Positions 46,608 through 54,738 of a DNA stretch of 64,000 nucleotides are shown here, in pieces. Position 1 is the stretch's first letter, and every line of letters starts with the position of its first letter. The translations under genes were made by a program, and so were the position numbers. This stretch comes from Streptomyces sp. NBC_01276 (GTDB lineage: Bacteria; Actinomycetota; Actinomycetes; Streptomycetales; Streptomycetaceae). The notes below the pieces were generated by a model that saw only the letters and a list, made by a program, of their open reading frames with translations, made no database searches and was not told the DNA's origin. The stretch is from NCBI RefSeq assembly GCF_041435355.1, contig NZ_CP108442.1, positions 4,834,501-4,898,500 on the forward strand. Reading direction: 5' to 3'.

Positions 46608-47489
46608 GTGCGGGCCGTGCGGGATCGAGTGCGTGTGGTGGTGCAGGGGGGCGGCCGGCGGGGGCGCTGGGGCGCTCTCGCGCGGCTGCTGTGGGTGGGT
46701 GCCGAGGCGATCACCACGGTGGGCGTGGTGGTGGCGCTGCTGGTGGTGCACCAGGTGTGGTGGACGAACCGCCAGGCCGTCGCGGCCGCCCAGGAGCAGG
46801 TGCGGGAGCTGGAGCACGCCTGGGGTGCGGGGGGAGCGCGGCAGCCCGGCCCGGGGGGTGGGGCGGATGTCGGTGCGGGTGCGGATGCGGGTGCGGATGC
46901 GGGCGGGGGTGACGGGGACGTGTCGGACGTGCCCGTGGTCGAGGGGGCGTCGGGCCGGCCCGGTGCCGGGCGCGGGAGTGTTCCGGTGCCCGGCCGGTCG
47001 GCGGGGGGCGGCGAGCGGTCCGCGCCGGCTTCGGCTCCGGCTCCGGCGCGCGAGGAGGCGTACGCCGTGCTGCGCGTTCCGCGCCTCGGCCTGACCGTGC
47101 CCGTGGCCCAGGGCGTCGACAAGCGGACCGTGCTGGACAAGGGCTACGTCGGCCACTACCCGGGGACCGCGCAGCCCGGGGCGGCGGGGAACTTCGCGCT
47201 GGCCGGGCACCGCAACACGCACGGGGAGCCCTTCCGCTACATCAACCGGCTCCGGGCGGGCGACGAGCTGCTCGTCGACGTCCGGGGGCGGCGGTACACG
47301 TACGTGGTGGGCAAGGTGCTGAACGAGACCACCGAGCGGGACACCGGGGTGATCGCGCCCGTGCCGCACAGCACGGTCCGGCCCGACGCCGGTTACGCGG
47401 AGGCGGGTTCGTACATCACGCTGACGACGTGCACGCCCGAGTACACCTCCAAGTACCGGCTGGTGGTCTGGGGCACGCTCAGGTCCTAG
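46608..47489 (+). CDS. Class E sortase
   Basis: This 293-residue membrane transpeptidase has an N-terminal membrane helix (about residues 29-48) and a long low-complexity stalk. The catalytic domain has His in LAGHRNTHGEPF, Cys275 in TLTTCTPEYTSKYR and Arg284. Class E sortases of Streptomyces attach LAxTG proteins to the wall. A candidate substrate with LAHTG is encoded about 5 kb downstream. The GTG start follows GGGGGGAGG. Confidence 0.9.
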   Translation: MRAVRDRVRVVVQGGGRRGRWGALARLLWVGAEAITTVGVVVALLVVHQVWWTNRQAVAAAQEQVRELEHAWGAGGARQPGPGGGADVGAGADAGADAGGGDGDVSDVPVVEGASGRPGAGRGSVPVPGRSAGGGERSAPASAPAPAREEAYAVLRVPRLGLTVPVAQGVDKRTVLDKGYVGHYPGTAQPGAAGNFALAGHRNTHGEPFRYINRLRAGDELLVDVRGRRYTYVVGKVLNETTERDTGVIAPVPHSTVRPDAGYAEAGSYITLTTCTPEYTSKYRLVVWGTLRS

Positions 47490-47584
47490 CGGCGCCGTTG
47501 TCGGTGGGGCCCGTTAGGATCGGTCGTGAGTACCCGGTCTCGTAAGGGAGTTCGGGGCTCGTGGAAGGGGAGGGGGCGGTCCGG

Positions 47585-47920
47585 ATGTCCCGACGAGCCG
47601 ACGCGCGGCCCCTGCTGTCCTTCCTGGTCTCCTCGCGGGCGGGTGCCCTGCTCGCCGCCCTGCTGGTGTTCGGCGGGATCCTCGGCCTGATGTCGGGGGA
47701 GAACGCCCTGGCCGCAGCCGTGGTCGCGCTGGCCGCGGCCGTGGCCGTCGGGGCCGCCGCGCTGGCGGCCTCCCTCGTGCGGTCCGTGCCGCCGCACCGA
47801 ATACGCACCGCGATCCGTGATCGCGAGCAGCGCACGGCCTTCCTGCCGCAGCGCGATCCCGACGCCTCGGGCCGGTCGCGGCCCAGGGCTCCGGGCCGTC
47901 CCGTCCTGACGGCCGCGTAG
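47585..47920 (+). CDS. DUF6412-like small membrane protein
   Basis: This 111-residue protein has two membrane segments (SSRAGALLAALLVFGGILGLM, AAAVVALAAAVAVGAAALAASLV) and a basic tail with HRIRTAIRDREQRTAFLPQRDPDASGRSRPRAPG, a pattern I recall as DUF6412. An ATG after AGGGGG was chosen; a GTG 24 bases earlier is possible. It precedes a YidC-like gene, probably in the same operon. Confidence 0.65.
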   Translation: MSRRADARPLLSFLVSSRAGALLAALLVFGGILGLMSGENALAAAVVALAAAVAVGAAALAASLVRSVPPHRIRTAIRDREQRTAFLPQRDPDASGRSRPRAPGRPVLTAA

Positions 47921-48036
47921 GGGCGCGCAGTACTTCCCTCGCCTTCTGCTCACTGATCACTGTCGTCGCCCCTCGCGGGTCGTCGCGCCGAAATGCACCT
48001 TCTTCGACGTTCGACGAGACCCCTCGGAGGGCCCGC

Positions 48037-48852
48037 GTGTCCGTTTTCACCCATCTTGTTGCCGAGCTGGGCCGGCTCATGGAGCCGGTACTGGCCGAGT
48101 CCGCGACCGCTGCCGCGATCGTGCTGTTCACCGTGCTCGTACGGCTCGCCCTGCACCCCCTGAGCCGTGCCGCCTTCCGCGGGGCGACGCCCGTGGCCGG
48201 CTGCCTGCCGACGCTGCTGCAGCTGCCGGTGTTCTTCGTGATGTACCGGGCGTTCTCCTCCTCGGAGGTGGCCGGCGCGGCCAACGAGCTGCTGGGGCAC
48301 CGGCTGTTCGCCGCTCCGCTCGGATCCCGGTGGGCCGATGCCCTCGGGGAGGGCGGTCCGTTCGGGCCGCAGGGGCTGGTGTTCCTGGGGCTGTTCGCCG
48401 CAGTCGGGGTGGTGGCCGCGTGGAGCGCGGTGCGCGGGCGGCGGGCCGCCGCGGCCGCGCCCGCGGTGCCGGTCCTGCCGGTGGCCGGTCCGCGCGGGGG
48501 CAAGGCCGTGCCCGGCGTGGGGAAGGCCGTGCCCGGCGGGGGCAAGGGCGGTTCGCGCGGGGTGAAGGGTGGTCCGCGCGGGGCCGGGGCGGGGTTCGGC
48601 GCGGGTCGCGCCGGGGCGCCGGCCGCGCTGAGTGCCGAGCAGCAGGCCGCGATGCGCAAGCTGGGCGGCGTACTGCCCCTGCTGGCGTTCGGGACGCTGA
48701 TCACGGCCGCCGTGGTGCCGCTGGCGGCCGGGCTGTACCTGCTGACCACCACGGCGTGGTCCGTCGCGGAGCGGGCCTGGCTGCAGCACCGCAAGGACCG
48801 GGCCGCCCGGCCGGGCGGAGAGGTGGCGGCGGCGGGCCGGGCCGCGGGATAG
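48037..48852 (+). CDS. YidC/Oxa1-like membrane protein (paralogue)
   Basis: This 271-residue protein has an Oxa1-type core (VLFTVLVRLALHPLSRAAF, GCLPTLLQLPVFFVMYRAFSSSEV) and a C-terminal membrane pair. In place of a compact loop it has a 70-residue Gly/Lys/Pro-rich insert with repeats (GGKAVPGVGKAVPGGGKGG). It lacks the long periplasmic domain of the housekeeping enzyme, so it is likely a specialised second insertase. The GTG start follows CGGAGG. Confidence 0.75.
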   Translation: MSVFTHLVAELGRLMEPVLAESATAAAIVLFTVLVRLALHPLSRAAFRGATPVAGCLPTLLQLPVFFVMYRAFSSSEVAGAANELLGHRLFAAPLGSRWADALGEGGPFGPQGLVFLGLFAAVGVVAAWSAVRGRRAAAAAPAVPVLPVAGPRGGKAVPGVGKAVPGGGKGGSRGVKGGPRGAGAGFGAGRAGAPAALSAEQQAAMRKLGGVLPLLAFGTLITAAVVPLAAGLYLLTTTAWSVAERAWLQHRKDRAARPGGEVAAAGRAAG

Positions 48853-48922
48853 CCGCCCCGGCCGGCGGTCCGGGGCGGGCGCTGGAGGGGTGGGCGTTCC
48901 AGTCTGTGAACAGGGTCTTGCA

Positions 48923-48955
48923 GATTGGTCGGTCATCTTGGAGGATCGACCAATC
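48923..48955 (+). promoter_or_regulatory. Operator-like inverted repeat upstream of the FAH-family gene
   Basis: GATTGGTCG (48923-48931) and CGACCAATC (48947-48955) are exact reverse complements, 77-109 bases before the gene start. The TGGTC half-site is like those of GntR-type repressors; no regulator gene is adjacent. Confidence 0.5.
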
Positions 48956-49031
48956 CTCCGATGGCCGCAACCCATCGTCCGGCCCGGGGCATGCCCATGG
49001 GCCGACCACCCTCGACCACGGGAGAATGTCC

Positions 49032-49889
49032 ATGAAGCTGCTGCGTGTCGGACCCGCCGGATCGGAGCGCCCCGCGCTGCTCGACCAGGACGGGACCCTG
49101 CGCGACCTGTCCGGCCTGATCACGGATGTGGACGGGGCCCTGCTCGCCGACGACTCCGTACTGTCCCGCGTACGGGACGCCGCGGCGGCCGGCGAGCTCG
49201 CGGAGCTGGACGCCGAAGGGCTGCGCGTCGGCTCCCCGGTCGGCCGGATCGGCAAGATCGTGGGCATCGGGCTGAACTACCACGGGCACGCGGCCGAGGT
49301 CGGCGCGCAGGCTCCGCCGGAGCCCATCGTCTTCCTCAAGTCCCCGGACACCGTGGTCGGCCCGGACGACACCGTGCTGATCCCGCGCGGCAGCGTGAAG
49401 ACCGACTGGGAGGCCGAGCTCGGCGTCGTCATCGGCGCCACGGCCCGCTACCTGGACTCCGCGGCGGAGGGGCTCGCGCACGTCGGCGGCTACGTGCTGG
49501 CGAACGACGTCACCGAGCGCGCCTTCCAGAACGAGCGGGGCGGCACCTGGGACAAGGGCAAGAACTGCGAGACCTTCACCCCGCTCGGCCCCTGGCTGGT
49601 CACCGCCGACGAGGTCCCGGACCCGCAGGCGCTGGACGTGCGGCTGTGGGTGAACGGCGAGCTCAAGCAGGACGGTCACACCTCCGACCAGATCTTCCCG
49701 GTCGGCGAGGTCGTGCGGTACCTGAGCCACTTCATGACCCTGTACCCGGGCGACGTGATCGTCACCGGCACGCCGGCCGGTGTGGCCGCGGGCCGGCCGG
49801 AGCCGAAGCCGTTCCTGCGGGCCGGTGACGTCGTGGAGGTGGAGATCGGGGGCCTCGGGCGCCAGCGCCAGGAGTTCAAGGCCGCGTAG
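49032..49889 (+). CDS. Fumarylacetoacetate hydrolase family protein
   Basis: This 285-residue enzyme has the FAH catalytic core: GKIVGIGLNYHGHAAEVGA, EPIVFLKSPDTVVGPDD, WEAELGVVIG, GGYVLANDVTERAFQ, GDVIVTGTPAGVA. Acidic residues provide a divalent metal site. Relatives cleave or decarboxylate diketo or 2-oxo acids, such as 2-oxohepta-dienedioate or acylpyruvates; the substrate is not fixed by sequence. The second of two close ATGs was chosen for spacing to GGGAG. Confidence 0.85.
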   Translation: MKLLRVGPAGSERPALLDQDGTLRDLSGLITDVDGALLADDSVLSRVRDAAAAGELAELDAEGLRVGSPVGRIGKIVGIGLNYHGHAAEVGAQAPPEPIVFLKSPDTVVGPDDTVLIPRGSVKTDWEAELGVVIGATARYLDSAAEGLAHVGGYVLANDVTERAFQNERGGTWDKGKNCETFTPLGPWLVTADEVPDPQALDVRLWVNGELKQDGHTSDQIFPVGEVVRYLSHFMTLYPGDVIVTGTPAGVAAGRPEPKPFLRAGDVVEVEIGGLGRQRQEFKAA

Positions 49890-49906
49890 CGCCGACGGGG
49901 GACGAG

Positions 49907-49935
49907 GGGCGGGGCCGCCGGTGGCGGCCCCGCCC
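49907..49935. terminator. Bidirectional terminator between FAH and Gfo/Idh genes
   Basis: GGGCGGGGCCGCC pairs perfectly with GGCGGCCCCGCCC around GGT, between convergent genes; the stem is extended by a G-U and an A-T pair. Confidence 0.8.
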
Positions 49936-50002
49936 TTCCGTGTGCGCGGGCCGTCCGCCACGCCGCGCCGCGCCACGCCGTGGGGCAGGGGCCGGCAGGT
50001 CG

Positions 50003-51121
50003 TCAGGCGGCGATGTCCACCGCCACCCCGTCGCGGGAGGACCTGCGCGCCGCCTCCAGTACCTCCAGGCACCGCGCCGCCTCGTGCGCCGTGACCGGGG
50101 CCGGGCCGCCCGTGCGCAGGGCCCGCGCGACCGCCGCGTAGTACGCCGGGTAGTCGCCGTGCTCGGTCGGCACCGGGATCCCGCCGCCGGTCAGCGGGGA
50201 CTCGCCGGAGCCGAGCCGCCCCCACAGGTGCGGCGGCTCCTCGCCCCACAGCGCGCCGTCGGCGGGCCGGTCGGGGCGCATCCCCTCGCGCAGGGCGGCC
50301 TCCTGCGGGTCCAGGCCGTACTTCACGTAGCCGGCCCGGGAGCCGAGGACGCGGAAGCGCGGGCCGAGCTGGGCGGTGGTCGCGCTGACGTAGAGGTGCG
50401 AGCGGACGCCGTTCGCGTGGGTGATCGCGATGAACGTGTCGTCGTCGGTCTCGGCGCCCGGGCGGCGCAGGTCGGCTTCCGCGTAGACGCGTACGGCCGG
50501 GCCGAACAGCACCAGCGCCTGGTCCACGACGTGGCTGCCGAGGTCGTACAGCAGCCCGCCGATCTCCTCCGGGGCGCCGGATTCGCGCCAGCCGCCCTTG
50601 AGCTGCGGGCGCCAGCGCTCGAAGCGGGACTCGAAGCGCTGGACCTCGCCGAGTTCGCCGTCGGCGAGGAGGCGGCGCACGGTCAGGAAGTCGTTGTCCC
50701 AGCGGCGGTTCTGGAAGACGGACAGGAAGGTGCCGGTCCGGTCGGCCAGCGCGGCGAGCTCCCGGGCCTCGGCGGCGGTGGCCGCGAGCGGCTTGTCCAC
50801 GACCACCGGGATGCCGGCGGTGAGCGCGGCCGTGGCCATCGGGACGTGGGTCTTGTTGGGGGAGGCGATGACGACCAGGCCGGGGGCGGGGGAGTTCTCG
50901 CCGGCGCGGTCCCACAGCTCGGTGGCGGAGGCCGCGACGCGGACGTCGGGGTGGGCCTCGCGGACCTGGGCCTGACGGCCGGGGTCGGAGGTGACGACCG
51001 TGTCGAGGACGAGGCCCTCGGTCGCGGACACCAGCGGGGCGTGGAAGACGGAGCCGGCGAGTCCGTAGCCGATGAGTGCGACCCGCAGCGGGGCGGTGGG
51101 GCTGGTGGGGGCGGTGTTCAT
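50003..51121 (-). CDS. Gfo/Idh/MocA-family oxidoreductase
   Basis: This 372-residue dehydrogenase has an N-terminal Rossmann fold (RVALIGYGLAGSVFHAPLV), the family motif VDKPLA at the nucleotide pocket and a C-terminal Gfo/Idh domain (FQNRRWDNDFLTVRRLL, GSHVVDQALVLFGP). It probably oxidises a sugar or cyclitol with NAD(P). It is divergent from a ROK regulator with only 55 bases between starts, so ROK-type sugar-responsive control is likely. Confidence 0.88.
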   Translation of the reverse strand: MNTAPTSPTAPLRVALIGYGLAGSVFHAPLVSATEGLVLDTVVTSDPGRQAQVREAHPDVRVAASATELWDRAGENSPAPGLVVIASPNKTHVPMATAALTAGIPVVVDKPLAATAAEARELAALADRTGTFLSVFQNRRWDNDFLTVRRLLADGELGEVQRFESRFERWRPQLKGGWRESGAPEEIGGLLYDLGSHVVDQALVLFGPAVRVYAEADLRRPGAETDDDTFIAITHANGVRSHLYVSATTAQLGPRFRVLGSRAGYVKYGLDPQEAALREGMRPDRPADGALWGEEPPHLWGRLGSGESPLTGGGIPVPTEHGDYPAYYAAVARALRTGGPAPVTAHEAARCLEVLEAARRSSRDGVAVDIAA

Positions 51122-51133
51122 GACTCCACTTTG

Positions 51134-51146
51134 GCAACAGCGTTGC
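51134..51146. promoter_or_regulatory. Candidate ROK operator in the divergent promoter
   Basis: GCAAC-AGC-GTTGC is an inverted repeat in the 55-base region between the ROK regulator and the Gfo/Idh gene, a suitable position to repress both. Confidence 0.5.
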
Positions 51147-51176
51147 GTAAGTGCAAGGAGGGTGGACAATGGGCGG

Positions 51177-52316
51177 GTGAACAGGGGCAAGGGCAACGTC
51201 AGCGGGGGCGGCGGCGGGGGCGACGGCGACCGCGCGGGCGGGCGTGGCGGGCGCGGCGGGCGCGGCGGGGCGAACCTGCCGGCCCTGCGCGGGCACAACG
51301 ACGCGCTGCTGCTGGACCTGCTGCGTTCGGCGGGGGCGCCGGGCCTGGGCCGCGCCGAACTCGCCGTCCGTACGGGCCTCACCCCGCAGGCCGTCAGCAA
51401 GATCACCGCTCGCCTCGCCGCGGAGGGCCTGGTGGCCGAGGCCGGCCGCGGCGCCTCCACCGGCGGCAAACCCCGCACGCTGCTGCGGCTCGTTCCGCAG
51501 GCCCGGTACGCGGTGGGGGTCCACCTGGACCGCGACCGGATCCGGGCGGTACGGGTCGACCTCGCGGGCGGCGTCGTCGACGAGTGGAGCGGACCGCTGG
51601 ACTTCGGGGCGGGCCCGGACCTCGTCGTGGAGGCGGTCCTGGCGGCGGTCGTACGGGTCCGCGCCCGCGGGCCGGCCGCGCCGCCGGTCGGGGTCGGGGT
51701 GGCCGCGCCCGGGCCGTTGGACTGGCGGAGCGGGGTCCTGGGCCCGGTGACGGGGTTCCCTGACTGGGCGGGGTACCCGATGCGGGAGGTGCTGGAGGCG
51801 CGGCTGGGGCTGCCGGTGGCGCTGGACAAGGACACCAACGCGGCGGTCGCGGCGGCCGGGGGACCCGGCGGGACCGGCTCCTGCGTGTACCTGCATGTCG
51901 GGACCGGACTCGGAGCGGGACTCCGGCTCGACGGCGCGGTGTACCGGGGCACGCGCTCGGCGGCGGGGGAGTTCGGCCATCAGGTGCTGCGGCTGGACGG
52001 GCCGCCGTGCCGGTGCGGGGGACGGGGCTGCCTGGAGGTGCTCTGCCTGGACGCGGTGGCCCGCGGCGACCTCACGGGGGCCGCGCGGCTGCTGGGGGAG
52101 GGGGCCGCGAACCTGGTGGCGCTCCTGGACGTGGACCGGGTGCTGCTGGGCGGCCGGGTCGTGGCCGCCGATCCGGAAGTGTTCGTGGAGGGGGTCCGGG
52201 CCGTCCTGGCGGCCCGGGCGCCGACGGGTGACGCGCCGCCGGTCGAACGTGCGGCGGCGGGGGTGGCGGAGGGCGCCGCGGCACTGGCACTGGCCCCGCT
52301 CTTCGGTCACGCCTGA
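51177..52316 (+). CDS. ROK-family transcriptional regulator
   Basis: This 379-residue protein has a Gly/Arg-rich N-terminus, a wHTH (LDLLRSAGAPGLGRAELAVRTGLTPQAVSKITARLAAEGLV) and a sugar-kinase-like ROK domain with DKDTNAA, VGTGLGAGL, GEFGHQ and the zinc motif CRCGGRGCLE. It probably senses a sugar connected with the divergent dehydrogenase. The wHTH marks it as a regulator rather than a kinase. Confidence 0.88.
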   Translation: MNRGKGNVSGGGGGGDGDRAGGRGGRGGRGGANLPALRGHNDALLLDLLRSAGAPGLGRAELAVRTGLTPQAVSKITARLAAEGLVAEAGRGASTGGKPRTLLRLVPQARYAVGVHLDRDRIRAVRVDLAGGVVDEWSGPLDFGAGPDLVVEAVLAAVVRVRARGPAAPPVGVGVAAPGPLDWRSGVLGPVTGFPDWAGYPMREVLEARLGLPVALDKDTNAAVAAAGGPGGTGSCVYLHVGTGLGAGLRLDGAVYRGTRSAAGEFGHQVLRLDGPPCRCGGRGCLEVLCLDAVARGDLTGAARLLGEGAANLVALLDVDRVLLGGRVVAADPEVFVEGVRAVLAARAPTGDAPPVERAAAGVAEGAAALALAPLFGHA

Positions 52317-52837
52317 CCCCGGGCGGGCCGCCGTGCCCGCGGCGACCAGCGCCGGGCGGAGGCGTCCGGAGTGGGGTTCGGGGCCGGGTCCGGGGCACAG
52401 TCCCGGCTGCGCAGACCCGCCCGGGTCCGGGGCCGAGTCCGCGCTACGCAGCCCCGCCCGGGGCCAGGCGGGGCCAGGCGGGGCCGGGGGTGCCCCGGGT
52501 CGGGGCGCCCCCGAGTGGGGTGTCGTCCCGGACCGCATGATGTATCGCGCCCCCTCCGAGCCGGCCCTGCCGGCCGGTACCCCACGCCAGCGCATCACGT
52601 TCTACGTCCCGGACACCACCGCATCCCGCCCCACCGCACCGCACCCCACCCCACCCGCCAGGGAGGCCCCGTCGAGGCGGGCGGGTTGACCGTCGCCGCC
52701 GTTCGGGCGTAAACCGGGAGGGCTCGGGCGCGGCGGTGTGAAGGGGATTTCGCACGCGTGGGAGGGTGCGGGCAGGGCCGGGGTGATTGTCGCCTCGTCC
52801 GATCATCATCCCGTCCGGCTAGCAGCGAAGGTCTTCC
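52317..52837. other. Intergenic region with imperfect direct repeats
   Basis: About 520 bases lack a supported gene. Two imperfect copies of a roughly 36-base unit (GGGTCCGGGGC...GCAG...CCCGCCCG) lie at about 52391-52463, followed by GGCCAGGCGGGGCCAGGCGGGGCC and a CCGCACCGCACCCCACCCC tract near 52630. The last 100 bases (GTGATTGTCGCCTCGTCCGATCATC) look like the promoter of the downstream surface-protein gene. Confidence 0.5.
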
Positions 52838-53743
52838 ATGGGACAGCGACTGCGCACGGCCCTCCCCCCGGGTGCCAAGACCGCCGTGGCGGCCGTCACC
52901 GCCATGGCCGCCCTGCTCCTCGCCGCCGGCGCACCCACCGCTGCCGCCGGCGCGCCCACCGCTGCCGCCGACGTCGGTACCGGCGGCGGCAGCGCCGCCC
53001 GCCCCGCGCCCGCGCCGCCCTCCCGCATCCAGGCCAGCTGCGGGGACGGCAAGAGCAGCGCCTTCCCCATCGGCGCCCGCATCCGCGGCGGCCCGCCCGT
53101 CTACCGGGCCGGCGCCGAGCCGCAGACCTGGCTGCTGGACCTGACCAACAGCACGGGCAGCGTGTGCACCGCCATCCATCCCGTCATCGTGTTCACGGAC
53201 ACCGCCCGGGCCCTGCGCCCCGCCCACCTGCGGATGGAGTTCGACGCGCCCGGCGGCACCCACCCCGTCAGCCTGGAGCGCAGCGACCGCGACGAGACCA
53301 TCGCCGTCTTCGACGGCGGCGGCGACGCGTTCGCCGGCTTCTCCGTCCCGGCGGGCGGCACCACGACCGTCAAGGTGCGGCTCGCCTTCGCCCCCGACGC
53401 CCCCCACGGCGATGTCCTCGCCGACGCCGCCCTGGTCCAGCGCAAGGGCGAGCATGGCGACGACGGCGACTGGGTCGGCGAGGCCGGCGGGTACCGCTTC
53501 TCGGTGCGGGGGCCGCAGGACGAGGACCCCGTCGAGGCCGGCTCCCTCGCCCACACCGGCCCCCGGGAGTGGATCTACGGTGCCGGGGCCGTCGCCGCGC
53601 TCCTCGCCGGAGCCGGACTCCTGCTCGGCGCCCGCCGCCTGCGCTCCCCCCGTGAACCCCGCCGTCTGCGTGCGCCCCACGGGACGCCCGCCACCCACGT
53701 GCCGACCGCCGCTCCCGAATCCAGGCAACGCCGGGACCGCTGA
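52838..53743 (+). CDS. Sortase-anchored (LAHTG) surface protein
   Basis: This 301-residue secreted protein has a signal peptide (TAVAAVTAMAALLLAAGAPTAAA), an Ala-rich stretch and a globular beta-rich domain with two cysteines (IQASCGDGKSS, TGSVCTAIHP). It ends with a cell-wall sorting signal: Leu237-Ala-His-Thr-Gly241, a membrane helix (YGAGAVAALLAGAGLLLGA) and a basic tail. LAxTG is the class E sortase motif, so the sortase encoded 5 kb upstream may anchor it. The basic tail is longer than usual. Confidence 0.8.
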   Translation: MGQRLRTALPPGAKTAVAAVTAMAALLLAAGAPTAAAGAPTAAADVGTGGGSAARPAPAPPSRIQASCGDGKSSAFPIGARIRGGPPVYRAGAEPQTWLLDLTNSTGSVCTAIHPVIVFTDTARALRPAHLRMEFDAPGGTHPVSLERSDRDETIAVFDGGGDAFAGFSVPAGGTTTVKVRLAFAPDAPHGDVLADAALVQRKGEHGDDGDWVGEAGGYRFSVRGPQDEDPVEAGSLAHTGPREWIYGAGAVAALLAGAGLLLGARRLRSPREPRRLRAPHGTPATHVPTAAPESRQRRDR

Positions 53744-53808
53744 GCGGCCCGGCCCCCCGCGCGGGGCCTCACCCTCCCACGCGCCGATCCCCGTACACCT
53801 GCCCCACG

Positions 53809-53814
53809 TACAGT
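53809..53814 (+). promoter_or_regulatory. Minus-10 element of a probable leaderless GntR transcript
   Basis: TACAGT lies 6 bases before the GTG start of the regulator and no Shine-Dalgarno sequence is present. Confidence 0.45.
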
Positions 53815-53820
53815 CCGACC

Positions 53821-54591
53821 GTGGAAGAACAGACCCCGTACCCGGCCCACCGCCCCGGCTCGCCCGTCCGCTCCGGCATCCCCGAGCACGGTCGCGTCCC
53901 CAAGTACTACGCCGTCAAGGCCCAGGTCGCCGACCTGCTCGACGAGCTCGGCGAAGGCGGGACGCTCCCCACTGAGCGCGATCTCGCCGAGCGCTACGAG
54001 GTGTCCCGGGAAACGGTCCGCCAGGCCCTGCGCGAGCTGCTGCTGGAGGGCCGGCTCCGCCGTTCCGGGCGTGGCACCGTGGTCGCCGGCCCCAAGCTGG
54101 AGCAGCCCCTCTCGCTCGCCAGCTACACCGAGGGCGTGCGCCGCCAGGGCCGCCGCCCCGGCCGCCACCTGATCGGTCTGGAGCGCTTCCCCTGCCCGCC
54201 CGAACTCGCCCGCGGGATCGGCGCCGAGGCCGGCGAGCCCGTCTGGCACCTGGAGCGCGTGCTGCTCGCCGACGACGAGCGCGTCGGGCTGGAGAGCACG
54301 TACGTACGGGTCTCGCGCGCGCCCCGCCTCGACGTCGATTTCCAGCCGGACTCCTCCTTCTACGGATACCTCCACGACCGCCTCGGCATCGCCTTCGGGG
54401 ACGCCGACGAGAAGCTGGAGACGGTGCTCGCCACCCCCCGCGAGGCCCTGCTCATCGGCACCCCGCCCGCGCTTCCGATGCTGCTCATCCACCGCTTCTC
54501 GCGGGACCGGGAGGGACGTCCGCTGGAGCGGGTGCGTTCGCTCTACCGTGGTGACCGGTTCAGCTTCACGACCCGCCTGCGGCCCGAATAG
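53821..54591 (+). CDS. GntR/HutC-family regulator of the phosphonate-type cluster
   Basis: This 256-residue regulator has a GntR wHTH at about residues 28-95 (PKYYAVKAQVADLLDELGEGGTLPTERDLAERYEVSRETVRQALRELLLEGRLRRSGRGTVVAG) and a UTRA ligand domain to the C-terminus (YTEGVRRQGRRPG, WHLERVLLADDERVGLESTYV, HRFSRDREGRPLERVRSLYRGDRFSF). UTRA proteins sense small, often phosphorylated ligands. Position at the head of phosphonate genes suggests a phosphonate or its breakdown product as inducer. Confidence 0.9.
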   Translation: MEEQTPYPAHRPGSPVRSGIPEHGRVPKYYAVKAQVADLLDELGEGGTLPTERDLAERYEVSRETVRQALRELLLEGRLRRSGRGTVVAGPKLEQPLSLASYTEGVRRQGRRPGRHLIGLERFPCPPELARGIGAEAGEPVWHLERVLLADDERVGLESTYVRVSRAPRLDVDFQPDSSFYGYLHDRLGIAFGDADEKLETVLATPREALLIGTPPALPMLLIHRFSRDREGRPLERVRSLYRGDRFSFTTRLRPE

Positions 54592-54646
54592 CCCCCGGGA
54601 AACTATCCCAATCTCCCCAAACAGGACCTATTCAGATCACGGAACG

Positions 54647-54663
54647 ATAACGGGTCTAGTCCA
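54647..54663 (+). promoter_or_regulatory. Candidate GntR operator, site 1 (upstream of flavin oxidase)
   Basis: ATAACGGGTCTAGTCCA contains a half-palindrome GGTC-TA-GTCC and shares its first 11 bases exactly with a second site at 60521 upstream of a phosphatase gene. The element lies about 75-90 bases before the oxidase start. Confidence 0.6.
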
Positions 54664-54738
54664 AGCGTCGAGGGCTGTTCACCGGCCCGTCGCCGGACCG
54701 ACCTCCCCGGGACACGGGCCCCCACCACCTTGGTCGAC

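Noticed and set aside
48933..52598. Very long minus-strand reading frame of 1221 codons
   Set aside because: It overlaps FAH, Gfo/Idh and ROK genes that have clear family motifs; its translation is low-complexity Arg/Pro/Gly sequence.
52537..52689. Short frame starting MMYRAPSEP in the 52.3-52.8 kb gap
   Set aside because: There is no ribosome-binding site, no recognised family and biased Pro/Thr composition; support is too weak to call a gene.
54647..54663. DasR site at the phosphonate cluster
   Set aside because: GGTCTAGTCC resembles the DasR core, but the outer positions (ACGGG...CCAAG) do not match the DasR consensus and an adjacent GntR/HutC gene explains the site better.
54676..54697. 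GTTCACC-like PhoP box upstream of the flavin oxidase
   Set aside because: One good half-repeat (GTTCACCGGCC) is followed by a poor second unit (CGTCGCCGGAC); PhoP boxes need at least two conserved direct repeats. A weak box cannot be excluded without binding data.
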